Under the pieces are notes generated by a model. The model saw only the letters and a program-made list of their open reading frames with translations, had not been told where the DNA came from and ran no database searches. From the NCBI RefSeq assembly GCF_020905375.1, contig NZ_JAJJBU010000003.1, positions 310,001 through 374,000 of the forward strand: a stretch of DNA of 64,000 bases, written 5' to 3'. Shown here piece after piece: positions 17,104 through 26,429 of this stretch. Positions within the stretch are counted from its first letter, which is position 1. Every line of letters begins with the position of its first letter. The position numbers were made by a program, and so were the translations under genes. The DNA is from Arthrobacter cryoconiti. Lineage in GTDB: Bacteria; Actinomycetota; Actinomycetes; Actinomycetales; Micrococcaceae.

Positions 17104-18063
17104 ATGCAGGTATATCGTTTTGATATGACCACACGCTGGCCGGATTTGGCGGCCCTTGAAGTTTTCGTTGCTGTCGCCAGGACGGGCAGCCTCAGTGCCG
17201 CCGCGCGCAGCGTAGGCATGGCCCAACCCAATGCGACGCGCGCTATTGCCAGGCTGGAGCATGATCTTGGCGTGTCACTGTTGGTCAGGCGCACTTCGGG
17301 ATCTTCGCTCACGGAAGCTGGTCAGACGCTGTTGGAGGGGGCTGTGGACATCATTGGCGCATCCCGCAGCTGGCTGCGGGATGCGGGTGATTTGGGGGAG
17401 GAGGGCCGTGCTCATTTAGCCGTTGGTGCAAGCCTGACAGTTGCCGAGTACCTGATGCCCGGCTGGCTTGCTGCGTTGAAACGCGAGCACCCGCAGCTGT
17501 TGGTGGGTTTGGTGGTGGAGAATTCGCGTCGTATTTTTGAGGAACTTGCCAACGACGTGATCGACGTTGGTTTTGTTGAATCGCCGAACATCCCCAAAGG
17601 TCTGCGACGTCTTGCTGTGTCCACGGACCACTTGAGCGTGGTGGTGGCGCCAGGCCACGCATGGGCTAACCGCGCTTTCCCGTTATCCGCATCGGAGCTT
17701 GCTGCCGAAGCACTTGTCGTCCGGGAGCGAGGTTCAGGTACCCGCACTGTGCTGGAACGAGCGTTGCACGGTCACGCACAGTTAGCACCAGCGCTGGAGC
17801 TGGGAAGTAATGCTGCCGTGCGTCTGGCGGTGGAAGCCGGAGCGGGGGCTGCAGTATTGAGCGACTTCGTGATCCGCGCACAAGTTGATCGTGGAGAACT
17901 CGTGGAAGTGGCTGTCGCGGGTATTTCGCTGGCCCGACGCATCCGAGCTGTATGGAAGGGGCCACGTGTTCTTAGCGGCCCAGCCGGAGACTTGGTCGCG
18001 CGTGCTCGCCAAGGCTATGGTCCTGGTCGCGCTAGTAATGCCGGGCTAGGCTCAAGTCATTGA
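17104..18063 (+). CDS. LysR-family transcriptional regulator, probable regulator of the yeiH-like gene
   Basis: 319 residues. The N-terminal winged helix-turn-helix reads LAALEVFVAVARTGSLSAAA, then GMAQPNATRAIARLEHDLGVSLLVR, followed by the linker helix. The LysR substrate-binding domain starts near residue 98 (RAHLAVGASLTVAEYLMPGWL). The start could be the ATG at 17104 or the one seven codons later at 17125; neither has a clear ribosome-binding site, so a leaderless message is possible. The 49-bp divergent spacing with the YeiH-type exporter fits autoregulation plus activation of the transporter gene in response to a small ligand, possibly a sulfur compound, though nothing in the sequence fixes it. 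Confidence 0.93.
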   Translation: MQVYRFDMTTRWPDLAALEVFVAVARTGSLSAAARSVGMAQPNATRAIARLEHDLGVSLLVRRTSGSSLTEAGQTLLEGAVDIIGASRSWLRDAGDLGEEGRAHLAVGASLTVAEYLMPGWLAALKREHPQLLVGLVVENSRRIFEELANDVIDVGFVESPNIPKGLRRLAVSTDHLSVVVAPGHAWANRAFPLSASELAAEALVVRERGSGTRTVLERALHGHAQLAPALELGSNAAVRLAVEAGAGAAVLSDFVIRAQVDRGELVEVAVAGISLARRIRAVWKGPRVLSGPAGDLVARARQGYGPGRASNAGLGSSH

Positions 18064-18121
18064 AGTAGGTATTCGGTGCAATTGGCGAAGACCAGATAGA
18101 AAATGAGAACAAGGAGACGCT

Positions 18122-18337
18122 ATGGACCACAAATTCGCCGTCGGGGATCACGTGCGATGGAATTCCGAAGCCGGGCACGTGCAAGGGACCATCACTAAAG
18201 TGCACACCAAAGACGTTGACTATAAAGGCCACACCCGACGCTGCACGCCAGAGGATCCGCAGTACGAGATCAAGAGCTCAACGACCGATCATATCGCCAT
18301 GCACAAAGGCGACGCACTGACGAAGGTCAAGAGCTGA
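18122..18337 (+). CDS. DUF2945 (hypervirulence-associated, Tudor-like) small protein
   Basis: 71 residues matching DUF2945: KFAVGDHVRWNSEAGHVQGTI near the start and DPQYEIKSSTTDHIAMHKGDAL toward the end. The fold is a small Tudor/SH3-like beta barrel; family members are common in soil bacteria and fungi and their role is unresolved. AAGGAGACGCT lies just before the ATG, a strong ribosome-binding site. It is 58 bp downstream of the LysR gene and may share its transcript. Confidence 0.85.
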   Translation: MDHKFAVGDHVRWNSEAGHVQGTITKVHTKDVDYKGHTRRCTPEDPQYEIKSSTTDHIAMHKGDALTKVKS

Positions 18338-18445
18338 ACACCTCGCGTGGCGCGCAAATAGTTGTGGAAAAGAACGGCAACGAGACCAACTAGTCGCTGG
18401 TCCGTGCTGTCTTGCCGGCGCTGTTTGGCCGCTACGACTAGTCAG

Positions 18446-19636
18446 CTACGGCTTATCGGTATTGGCTATACGGCGTCGGCGAATCGCGGAGACAAGTACC
18501 ATCGTGGCCCCGGCCGCCACCGTCCACCACAAGACCCGCTTTTCCGCAGTCGCTTCCAGCCCGCTCCCCAGGCCTGCCTCCAGCGCGGCGCGACGGCGCA
18601 TGCTTTTGCCCTGTGCGACTAAGAGCATGTGCTTCTCGCGCTTCTTAGCGCTGGCAGTCGTGTCCCGTGGCGGAAGCATGAGTTGGGATTCGGCCTTAAT
18701 ACCAGCCTGAAGCTGACGACCGCGTTCTAGTTCGGCATCCACTTGCGCTCCCAGGAGCAGCATGAGGTTGAGAATCCAGATCCACAACAGCAAGACGATT
18801 ACCCCGGCAATAGACCCATATGTTTTGTTGTATTTGGAAAAATTGGCCACGTAGAAAAAGAACCCGATGGAAGCTAAGACCATAGCGATCAAGGCAACTG
18901 AAGCCCCGATGCTGATCCAGCGGAACTTTGGTTGCCTAACGTTAGGGGTGAAGTAGTACAGCACAGCGATGAGAGCAATGGCCAAGATGGCCACGACAGG
19001 CCACTTTGCGGTGTTCCACACGATGACGGCAGCATCTCCGACTCCCAGAACATTGCCGATCACTCTGGCCAGCGGGCCAGAAATCACGAGCATCAAGGCG
19101 ATGGCTGCTACGAGCAGCACGGCACCCAGAGTCACGAGCAAAAGAGTTGGCCGTAGTTTCCAGACGGGTCTGCCCTCATCCGTGCCGTAAACGCGGTTCA
19201 TAGCCCGACTAAAAGCGCCAACGTATCCCGATGCTGACCACAGGGCTGTGAGGAGACCTAACGCAAACGCCCAGCCTGCAGCCGAAGACCCGGCCAACGC
19301 TTTGACTGGTTCCGCAACAGCTTCGCTTACCTTGGTGCCTCCGAGCTGGCCGATGAGGTCAAGCATCACCTTGGTGGTCTCTTCTTTCTGTCCTAGCAAT
19401 CCGACGATTGAGACCAAGGCCAAGATGGCGGGAAAGAGGGAGAGCACACCGTAATAAGTTAGCGCGGCGGCTAAGTCGGTACAGCCGTCGGTGCTGAATT
19501 TGCTCAGCGCACGCTTGGCAATATATTTCCAAGAGTTGGCAGGTAGCTTGATGGGGTTCTGGGGTTTCCGCGAGTCATGCGGTGACGGCGCACCTGCATG
19601 ATCTACGGCTGTGCCTATTTTTACCTGAGAGCTCAT
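18446..19636 (-). CDS. YihY/BrkB-family inner-membrane protein
   Basis: About 396 residues from the ATG at 19636; a frame beginning eleven codons earlier (19669) is also open and no ribosome-binding site decides. The family core is clear: FSTDGCTDLAAALTYYGVLS, then SASGYVGAFSRAMNRVYGTDEGRP, LYYFTPNVRQPKFRWISIGA and YGSIAGVIVLLLWIWILNL, giving six membrane helices. YihY proteins are often mislabelled ribonuclease BN; their function is unknown, with transport or envelope roles suggested. An extra C-terminal stretch with a basic cytoplasmic part (SAKKREKHMLLVAQGKSMRR) and another hydrophobic helix near residue 375 extends beyond the family domain. Confidence 0.88.
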   Translation of the reverse strand: MSSQVKIGTAVDHAGAPSPHDSRKPQNPIKLPANSWKYIAKRALSKFSTDGCTDLAAALTYYGVLSLFPAILALVSIVGLLGQKEETTKVMLDLIGQLGGTKVSEAVAEPVKALAGSSAAGWAFALGLLTALWSASGYVGAFSRAMNRVYGTDEGRPVWKLRPTLLLVTLGAVLLVAAIALMLVISGPLARVIGNVLGVGDAAVIVWNTAKWPVVAILAIALIAVLYYFTPNVRQPKFRWISIGASVALIAMVLASIGFFFYVANFSKYNKTYGSIAGVIVLLLWIWILNLMLLLGAQVDAELERGRQLQAGIKAESQLMLPPRDTTASAKKREKHMLLVAQGKSMRRRAALEAGLGSGLEATAEKRVLWWTVAAGATMVLVSAIRRRRIANTDKP

Positions 19637-19783
19637 TCGTCGATCCGTTCCGTCTGCGACACAGAACATTTTTGGGCCATGCCGCGCTTAGCGTTCACAA
19701 TATCGCGTGTCTAGGCGGAGAACGTGGACATTTGTCGCGCCTAAGCTCAAACGAGCTAAGGCTCTAGTCTGGCCGTTCTGGGA

Positions 19784-20254
19784 TTACTCCTGTGCACTGT
19801 GCGAGGAATCGGTCTGCGCCGTCCACCACTGCCCAGGATTCGCCACACTAAATCGGCGGCCGGTCACGGATGTTGGGATAATGCGTACAAAGGCATCTTT
19901 GTGGCCCGGCTCCAGGGGGAAAAGTTTGAGCGAAAAACTTTCCAGTACGTCTTCTGTAGAAGACAAAACATCGGCTGCGCCCTTGGCCACCACGCTCCAC
20001 GCCGTGCCGTTGCGCTCATCGACGCCGTCTACTTCAAAGGCGACAGGGGCGCTGCCTATAGCACCGGTGAGCTTGGTGCCCGGGGCTGTCCGAAAGATGA
20101 TGGTGCTGTGATCAACCACATAGTTGATGGGGAAAATGTCCGGATGGTCCTCCATCCAGACAGCCAGGCGTCCGACGGAGGCTTCTCGCAGCAAAGCCCA
20201 GCAGAGATTGGCAGGGAGTGTTTCAGTTTTGGAGACTTCCTGTTCGTGGCTCAT
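19784..20254 (-). CDS. Pyridoxamine 5'-phosphate oxidase-like flavin-binding protein
   Basis: 156 residues from the ATG at 20254. The split-barrel fold is indicated by CWALLREASVGRLAVWMEDH, PDIFPINYVVDHSTIIFRTA, PGTKLTGAIGSAPVAFEVDG and TAWSVVAKGAADVLSSTEDV. These features match the pyridoxamine-oxidase-like superfamily, subgroup of FMN/F420-binding proteins related to nitroimidazole-resistance (NimA-like) proteins. Such proteins bind a flavin and are rarely true PNP oxidases. Substrate and role cannot be deduced. It is monocistronic on this evidence. Confidence 0.83.
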   Translation of the reverse strand: MSHEQEVSKTETLPANLCWALLREASVGRLAVWMEDHPDIFPINYVVDHSTIIFRTAPGTKLTGAIGSAPVAFEVDGVDERNGTAWSVVAKGAADVLSSTEDVLESFSLKLFPLEPGHKDAFVRIIPTSVTGRRFSVANPGQWWTAQTDSSHSAQE

Positions 20255-20403
20255 GCCGATGAGCCTAGTCCGTAAGTGCACACTCCGGTAGGGTCCCCTC
20301 GGCAGAAGCCGCACGCTAGTGCCCTGCTGAAAGTGCCAGCCGGTGGGACAGCTGACGAGGCGCCCAAGTAAAGAAGCTCCGGCGCGCCTCTACCTGTGTG
20401 CGG

Positions 20404-22308
20404 TTAAACGCCCAACGCGGCTTTGATGTCTGCTCCCACGGCGGACAATGCGCGGGAGGCGTCGCTGCGGGCTTCATTGATTCGACCCTTTTCCGACACC
20501 GGCACAATGACCTCCAAGTAGCATTTGAGCTTGGGCTCGGTGCCGCTGGGACGGACAATGACACGGGAGTCATCATGGGTTATGTATAGCAGCCCGTCCG
20601 TGGCTGGAAGCTGTGGTGTGCCGAGGGAAAGATCGGTGCTCAGGACCACAGCTGAACCAGCAAAGGCAACGGGGGGCTGATCCCGTAATTTGCTCATCAT
20701 TCTCTTGAGGTCATCGAGGTCGTTGACGCGGATGCTGATTTGTCCGCTCGCATGAAGCCCGTGTGCCAGGGCCAGCTCGTCAAGGACGTCGAAGAGAGTT
20801 CGCCCTTCAGCTTTGAGCGCAGCTGCCATCTCGGCGATGAGCAAACCGGCGGACATGCCGTCTTTGTCACGGACCACCTCCGGTGCCACGCAGTAGCCCA
20901 GTGCTTCCTCATAGCCAAACGTTAGCCCGGGTACTCGGGAAATCCATTTGAAACCGGTGAGTGTCTCTTGGTGGCGGTAGCCTGCCCCAGCGGCGATGCG
21001 TGCAAGCAAGCGAGAGGAGACGATTGAGTTGGCAAAAACGGGGACTGTGCTTCCCATGGCACCTTCCACTCGTTCCGCCCGTCCACCACGACGCGCCAGA
21101 TGCGCACCCAGTAGAGCGCCCACTTCGTCCCCGTGGAACTTGTGCCATTTTCCAGTAGCGGGGTCGACGGCGCCCACGGCGGCCCTGTCTGCATCAGGAT
21201 CATTGGCCAGCACAATGTCTGCCCCCACCTCGTGGGCCAGCTCAAAAGCCAGATCCAAAGCGCCTGGTTCTTCTGGGTTGGGGAAGGGGACTGTGGGGAA
21301 ATCCGGGTCCGGAGCAGCCTGCTTGGCGACCGTGTGGACATCTGTGAAGCCAGCTTTATTGAGCACTGCCAGTGCTGTGTCATTGCCGACCCCGTGCATC
21401 GAGGTATGGACAATTCGAAGCTCCCGCTCCGGGAAGCTGTCCACATCCACAAGCGCTGAGACAGCGCTTATGTAGCCTTGAAGCAGGGAGTCATCAGGAA
21501 CACTCCAGCCGGAGCTGGCCATGGGAATGTTAGAGGTGTCTCCCGCCTGTGCAGTGGCTGACACGCCTGCAATATGCGCGGCGATGCCCGCATCATGGGG
21601 TGCCACGATTTGTACTCCACGAGCTTGCGGAGCTACAGCTCGGTTACCCAAATAGACTTTGTAGCCATTGTCCTTCGCCGGGTTGTGGCTCGCCGTGACC
21701 ATAACGCCGGCCTCGCAGCCAAGGGCACGGACGGCATAGGCCAGGACCGGCGTCGGAAGAGGCGAGGGTAGGAGGAACGTCTCAATTCCTGCAGCGGTGA
21801 AAATCGCGGCCGTCTCTGTGGCGAAATTCTCTGAATTGTGCCGAGCATCGAAGCCGACCACAGCGCGAGGCGTATATTGAGCCGCCGCGGGTTCTTGATG
21901 AGACCTTCCAGATCCCTCAGAATCCGCAAGGCCTTCAGAGAGATCCGGACGCCCCGCTTCTCCACTGCTCCGGGGGCCATTGCCGTCCTCGGCCGTGACG
22001 GCAAGGCGCAGAAGGTGCGCTGCAACCCCCGCCGCGGCGCGTCGGACTACGGTTCGGTTCATCCTGTTGGGGCCAGGACCCATGGCAGCTCGCAGCCCTG
22101 CCGTGCCGAACTGCAAGTTTCCCGCAAAGCTGTCGGCCAGTTCTGCGGCGGCGGCAGAGTCCGTCGCGGAAAGCCGGAGCAAATCCTGCAATTGCGCAGC
22201 CGTGGCAGGGTCGGGATCGTTCTGCGCCCACTGCGTGGCGGCGTTGGCAATGCCTGCACTCACGGGTGGGAGGGTGGGCTCGGTCCTGGATTCGGAAGAA
22301 TGGTTCAC
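20404..22308 (-). CDS. Phosphohexomutase (phosphoglucomutase/phosphomannomutase, PmmB-type)
   Basis: 634 residues, GTG start. It belongs to the alpha-D-phosphohexomutase family, which interconverts sugar 1- and 6-phosphates. The four landmarks are present: the phosphoserine loop VMVTASHNPAKDNGYKVY, the metal loop NDPDADRAAVGA, the sugar-binding GYEEALGYCV and the phosphate-binding RPSGTEPKLKCYLEV. An insert of low-complexity Gly/Ser/Glu-rich sequence (about residues 98-140) interrupts the first domain. The adjacent purine nucleoside phosphorylase releases ribose 1-phosphate, and PmmB-type enzymes act as phosphopentomutases in some actinobacteria, so a salvage role is plausible. In Mycobacterium tuberculosis the deoD and pmmB homologues are also neighbours. 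Confidence 0.93.
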   Translation of the reverse strand: MNHSSESRTEPTLPPVSAGIANAATQWAQNDPDPATAAQLQDLLRLSATDSAAAAELADSFAGNLQFGTAGLRAAMGPGPNRMNRTVVRRAAAGVAAHLLRLAVTAEDGNGPRSSGEAGRPDLSEGLADSEGSGRSHQEPAAAQYTPRAVVGFDARHNSENFATETAAIFTAAGIETFLLPSPLPTPVLAYAVRALGCEAGVMVTASHNPAKDNGYKVYLGNRAVAPQARGVQIVAPHDAGIAAHIAGVSATAQAGDTSNIPMASSGWSVPDDSLLQGYISAVSALVDVDSFPERELRIVHTSMHGVGNDTALAVLNKAGFTDVHTVAKQAAPDPDFPTVPFPNPEEPGALDLAFELAHEVGADIVLANDPDADRAAVGAVDPATGKWHKFHGDEVGALLGAHLARRGGRAERVEGAMGSTVPVFANSIVSSRLLARIAAGAGYRHQETLTGFKWISRVPGLTFGYEEALGYCVAPEVVRDKDGMSAGLLIAEMAAALKAEGRTLFDVLDELALAHGLHASGQISIRVNDLDDLKRMMSKLRDQPPVAFAGSAVVLSTDLSLGTPQLPATDGLLYITHDDSRVIVRPSGTEPKLKCYLEVIVPVSEKGRINEARSDASRALSAVGADIKAALGV

Positions 22309-22454
22309 CAGACTAATCTAACCGCAGAGCGCCTAAGTACGCAGCAGTCTGTCGGCAGTTTCCCCCCGCAGGCCCGCAGCGGCGCAGCGAGGGCCCTCCC
22401 TGCAATGCGACGAAGGCCGCGCAAACACGGGGCGCTTCTTAACAGTCCTGAAGG

Positions 22455-23276
22455 CTACATCTTGGCGATGATGTCCGCGAGTAAGCGCGAAATGCGGGGT
22501 CCGGCGGCCTGGCCGGCTTCGATGACCTCGGCGTGGCTCAGCGGGACAGGGCTGATGCCAGCCGCCAGGTTCGTGACGAGAGAGACGCCGAACACCTCCA
22601 TGCCGGCGGCACGTGCGGCGATGGCCTCCAGCGCCGTGGACATTCCCACCAGATCGGCACCGATCCGCTTGGCATACTGTACTTCCGCCGGTGTTTCATA
22701 GTGCGGTCCCGTGAACTGTGCGTACACGCCTTCATCGAGGGAAGGGTCGACTTCGCGGGCCACGGCGCGCAGGCGGGAAGAGTAAAGATCTGTCAGATCC
22801 ACAAACGTGGCGCCCTCTAACGGCGAAGTGGCTGTGAGGTTAATGTGGTCACTGATTAGCACGGGTGTGCCGGGCGCCCAGGCTTCGTTGAGCCCGCCGC
22901 AGCCGTTGGTGAGGACAAGGATCTTGGCTCCGGTAGCCGCTGCCGTGCGGACTCCATGGACCACGGCGCGGACGCCCTTGCCTTCGTAGAAGTGGGTCCG
23001 GGCGCCTAGCACCAAGACGTTCCGCCCGTCAGGAGTCCGGATAGAGGTGAGAGTGCCCACATGTCCTACGACCGCCGGTGCGCGGAAGCCGGGGACGTCG
23101 GCGGCATTGAGGGTGGCGGTCACCTCGCCAATAAGTCCGGCCGCCTCACCCCATCCCGAACCCAGTACGACGGCGAGGTCATGGGTTGGGACGCCGGTGG
23201 CGCTGGTAATATAGCTGGCCGCGTCGAGGGCCAGTTGGGTGGGATCGTCGTGGGAAATCGTCTCTGGAGTGTTCAC
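22455..23276 (-). CDS. Purine-nucleoside phosphorylase (trimeric class)
   Basis: 273 residues, GTG start. The enzyme phosphorolyses inosine and guanosine to the base and ribose 1-phosphate. The trimeric PNP signature is visible: [16 protein letters not shown] (phosphate-binding Ser), [79 protein letters not shown] and [12 protein letters not shown]. It lies 146 bp downstream of the divergent lpdA promoter region's opposite side and upstream of the phosphosugar mutase gene on the same strand, which suits ribose 1-phosphate recycling. Often named deoD or punA; no symbol is given because naming differs. Confidence 0.95.
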   Translation of the reverse strand: MNTPETISHDDPTQLALDAASYITSATGVPTHDLAVVLGSGWGEAAGLIGEVTATLNAADVPGFRAPAVVGHVGTLTSIRTPDGRNVLVLGARTHFYEGKGVRAVVHGVRTAAATGAKILVLTNGCGGLNEAWAPGTPVLISDHINLTATSPLEGATFVDLTDLYSSRLRAVAREVDPSLDEGVYAQFTGPHYETPAEVQYAKRIGADLVGMSTALEAIAARAAGMEVFGVSLVTNLAAGISPVPLSHAEVIEAGQAAGPRISRLLADIIAKM

Positions 23277-23384
23277 GGATCAAACATACCGGCTTACGGG
23301 CTGTGCGAACATGTACCGGCGGGGTGTGGCCTGGACCTGGCGTCAAGTTGATGACCGGCCGTGGATAAGCGAGAATGAAGAACT

Positions 23385-24812
23385 GTGACCAGCGATCAAG
23401 ATACATTCAAGCCCTTTGCCGTTCCTAGCCTGGCCATCTTGGGCGGTGGCCCTGGCGGTTATGAAGCGGCCATGGTCGCGGCATCCATGGGTGCCAAAGT
23501 GACAATCGTGGAACGCAACGGGGTTGGTGGTGCCGCCGTACTCACCGACGTCGTTCCTTCTAAGACGCTCATCGCTACGGCCGAGGCCATGAATCGCAGC
23601 GTAGATTCCACGGAGCTGGGCGTGAGCTTCAATGCCGACGACGGCGATCCCAAGGCAGCCATCCGTGCGGATTTGAAACTCATCAACGAGCGCGTCATCC
23701 GCTTGGCAAAAGAACAGTCCACTGACATTCGGCGCGGATTAGAAGCCGTGGGCGTGGAGATTGTGATCGGCACGGGCAAGCTGCTCGACTCTCGCACGAT
23801 CGAGGTGGACCGAGGGGAAACCACGGAGATTGTCAAAGCCGACGCCATCCTGGTCTGTGTCGGGGCCCACCCTCGCGAGCTGGCGACAGCGCGCCCTGAC
23901 GGTGAACGGATCCTGAACTGGACCCAGATTTACAATTTGGAAGAACTCCCCGAGGAATTGATAGTGGTGGGCTCCGGAGTCACGGGTGCCGAGTTTGCTT
24001 CCGCGTTCAACGGTCTTGGCTCAAAGGTCACACTGATTTCTAGCCGGGAGCAGGTGCTTCCGGGGGAGGATTCTGATGCGGCTGCCGTCTTGGAGAACGT
24101 TTTTGAACGCCGCGGGTTGCGCGTGCTCTCCCGCTCACGCGCCGAGGCCGTGGAGCGCACGGACGACGGCGTCGTGGTGACTTTGGGGGATGGCAGCAAG
24201 GTCACGGGCACGCACTGTCTAGTGTGTGTTGGCTCCATTCCCAACACGTCCGGGATCGGCCTCGAGGCGGCTGGGGTGGAATTGACCGCCACCGGCCACA
24301 TTAAGGTCGACGGCGTCTCGCGCACCAGTGCGCCCAACGTCTACGCCGCCGGTGACTGCACGGGTGTGTTTGCGTTAGCATCGGTCGCTGCCATGCAGGG
24401 GCGAATCGCAGTGGCTCACCTCGGTGGGGACGGCGTGCGTCCGCTGAAATTGATGCAGGTTTCCTCAAATATTTTCACTTCACCGGAGATTGCGTCGGTG
24501 GGTGTTTCTGAAGCGGATCTCGCCTCCGGCAAATACCAGGGTGACGTGGTCAAGCTTTCCTTGCAGACCAATGCTCGGGCCAAGATGCGCAACGTCAATG
24601 ATGGCTTTATCAAGATCATTGCTCGTAAGGGATCGGGCACCGTCATCGGTGGAGTGGTGGTGGGGGCCGGTGCCTGCGAGCTGATCTTCCCGATTGCCCT
24701 GGCCGTGACCCAAAAACTTCACGTCGACGACGTCGCAAACACCTTCACCGTGTACCCGTCCCTATCCGGATCGATCTCCGAAGCGGCGCGCCGCCTGCAC
24801 GTGCACATGTAG
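23385..24812 (+). CDS. lpdA: LpdA-type NAD(P)H:quinone reductase (flavoprotein disulfide reductase family)
   Basis: 475 residues, GTG start. An N-terminal FAD-binding motif (LAILGGGPGGYEAAMVAASM), an NAD(P)-binding GXGXXG segment (LIVVGSGVTGAEFASAFNGLG) and a C-terminal dimerisation domain (SPEIASVGVSEADLASGKYQ) identify the family. The redox-active CxxxxC is missing: the equivalent stretch is GVGGAAVLTDVVPSKTLI. The C-terminal His-Glu pair of lipoamide dehydrogenase is also not evident. This pattern is that of mycobacterial LpdA (Rv3303c), an NAD(P)H quinone reductase, not a lipoamide dehydrogenase. It is divergent from the purine nucleoside phosphorylase gene across 108 bp. Confidence 0.9.
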   Translation: MTSDQDTFKPFAVPSLAILGGGPGGYEAAMVAASMGAKVTIVERNGVGGAAVLTDVVPSKTLIATAEAMNRSVDSTELGVSFNADDGDPKAAIRADLKLINERVIRLAKEQSTDIRRGLEAVGVEIVIGTGKLLDSRTIEVDRGETTEIVKADAILVCVGAHPRELATARPDGERILNWTQIYNLEELPEELIVVGSGVTGAEFASAFNGLGSKVTLISSREQVLPGEDSDAAAVLENVFERRGLRVLSRSRAEAVERTDDGVVVTLGDGSKVTGTHCLVCVGSIPNTSGIGLEAAGVELTATGHIKVDGVSRTSAPNVYAAGDCTGVFALASVAAMQGRIAVAHLGGDGVRPLKLMQVSSNIFTSPEIASVGVSEADLASGKYQGDVVKLSLQTNARAKMRNVNDGFIKIIARKGSGTVIGGVVVGAGACELIFPIALAVTQKLHVDDVANTFTVYPSLSGSISEAARRLHVHM

Positions 24813-24965
24813 TTCTGCGCGGAGTCAAAACCACTGCTTGTCCACATAGTGGCGCTGATTCATTGATGCGTGATGGCACTGGCTACGGTTGTGATTCATC
24901 ACCGAACACCTGTGCCCGGTACCGGTTTACCAACTTCGCCCGGGGCAAAAGAGAAAGCCCAGGAC

Positions 24966-26375
24966 ATGAGCAAACCACAGACCCTTGACGCGGTCAGCGC
25001 ACCTAAAGAGAACACACGCGGGCGGGTGATCGTTGCCAGCCTGATCGGCACCACCATCGAGTTTTACGACTTTTATGTCTATGCCACAGCAGCCGTCCTG
25101 GTTTTCCCGGCGTTGTTCTTCCCTAACGCGGGTGGCACCACGGCGCTGCTAAGCTCCTTCGCCATCTTTGGGGTGGCCTTTATTGCCCGGCCCCTCGGCT
25201 CAATAGTCTTCGGTCACTTTGGTGACAGGGTGGGCCGCAAAGGCACCCTGGTGGCTTCCTTGCTGACCATGGGTGTTGCCACTTTCTTGATTGGCGCCCT
25301 GCCGACAGCGCTTGTGCCGGGGTGGATATTCTGGGCACCAGCGTTGCTGGTAGTGATGCGCTTCCTGCAAGGCTTGGCTCTTGGCGGTGAATGGAGCGGT
25401 GCTGCCTTGCTGGCCACCGAGAATGCACCCGAAGGGAAACGTGCCATCTGGGGGACGTTCCCACAACTGGGTGCACCCATCGGCTTCATCTTGGCCAACG
25501 CACTCTTTCTGGGATTGAGTTTCGGATTGACGTCGGCCCAATTTAGCGCGTGGGGTTGGCGAATTCCGTTCCTGCTCAGCGCCATCATGGTGATAGTAGG
25601 GCTCTATGTCCGGCTCAAACTCGTCGAAACCCCTGCCTTCCAAAAGGTGATCGACCAAGGCGAAGTCTCAAAGCTTCCCGTGGGCAGGGTCTTTTCAAGT
25701 AGTTGGCGCCCGCTGATTCTTGGCACGTTCGTCATGCTGGCCACATACGTGCTGTTCTACCTCATGACCACGTTCACCCTGTCCTATGGGACGGCGCCGG
25801 CCACCATTGAGGCCGCAAAGGCGAAGGCCACGGCTGCCGGCAAGCCCATGGATGCCGCCTCCATTGACGCCTGGGTGGCAGGTTTGGGCTATAGTCGCAA
25901 CGACTTTTTGATCATGTTGATCATTGGTGTTCTCTTTTTTGGCGTCTTCACACTTGTCTCGGGTCCGTTGGCAGAAAAGTATGGGCGACGCAAGACGCTG
26001 CTGTGGGTCACCTGCGGGATCATCGTGTTCGGACTGTTCTTCGTACCGCTCTTTGGCGCCGGAATGGTCGGGGTCATGACGTTGTTGATCATCGGATTCA
26101 CGCTGATGGGTTTGACGTTTGGACCGATGGGGGCGCTGCTGCCGGAACTGTTCCCCACAAATGTGCGCTACACAGGTTCCGCGATCAGCTACAACATGGC
26201 CAGCATCTTAGGAGCGGCCGTGGCGCCGTTTATTGCCGTCGCGCTCTGGCAAACTGCGGGTGGCAGCCCCGTCCTGGTGGGTGTTTACCTATCAGTGATG
26301 GCAGTGCTGACGCTCATAGCACTGCTCATCATGAAAGAGACCCGCGACCTGGACTACACCTCCAACGTCAGCTAA
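24966..26375 (+). CDS. MHS-family (MFS) metabolite:proton symporter
   Basis: 469 residues from the ATG at 24966; an open frame reaching 24870 lacks family similarity. Twelve membrane helices are predicted. The metabolite:H+ symporter signature is clear: IGTTIEFYDFYVYATAAVLV in helix 1, FGHFGDRVGRKGTLVASLL after helix 2, GLALGGEWSGAALLATENAP in helix 4 and the second half's GPLAEKYGRRKTL. Related proteins carry shikimate, proline/betaine, alpha-ketoglutarate or citrate. An extra ~45-residue Ala/Lys-rich loop (EAAKAKATAAGKPMDAASID) in the second half is typical of an actinobacterial subgroup. Substrate unknown. It converges on accA3. Confidence 0.92.
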   Translation: MSKPQTLDAVSAPKENTRGRVIVASLIGTTIEFYDFYVYATAAVLVFPALFFPNAGGTTALLSSFAIFGVAFIARPLGSIVFGHFGDRVGRKGTLVASLLTMGVATFLIGALPTALVPGWIFWAPALLVVMRFLQGLALGGEWSGAALLATENAPEGKRAIWGTFPQLGAPIGFILANALFLGLSFGLTSAQFSAWGWRIPFLLSAIMVIVGLYVRLKLVETPAFQKVIDQGEVSKLPVGRVFSSSWRPLILGTFVMLATYVLFYLMTTFTLSYGTAPATIEAAKAKATAAGKPMDAASIDAWVAGLGYSRNDFLIMLIIGVLFFGVFTLVSGPLAEKYGRRKTLLWVTCGIIVFGLFFVPLFGAGMVGVMTLLIIGFTLMGLTFGPMGALLPELFPTNVRYTGSAISYNMASILGAAVAPFIAVALWQTAGGSPVLVGVYLSVMAVLTLIALLIMKETRDLDYTSNVS

Positions 26376-26429
26376 GCGAGCTGGGTTGATCTCGTCACGT
26401 GGGGTCCGTTAGGTGATACGGGCCGGGTG

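Noticed and set aside
17055-17312. N-terminal extension of the YeiH-like exporter
   Set aside because: These codons are antisense to the LysR HTH domain, and the family N-terminus fits the ATG at 17054.
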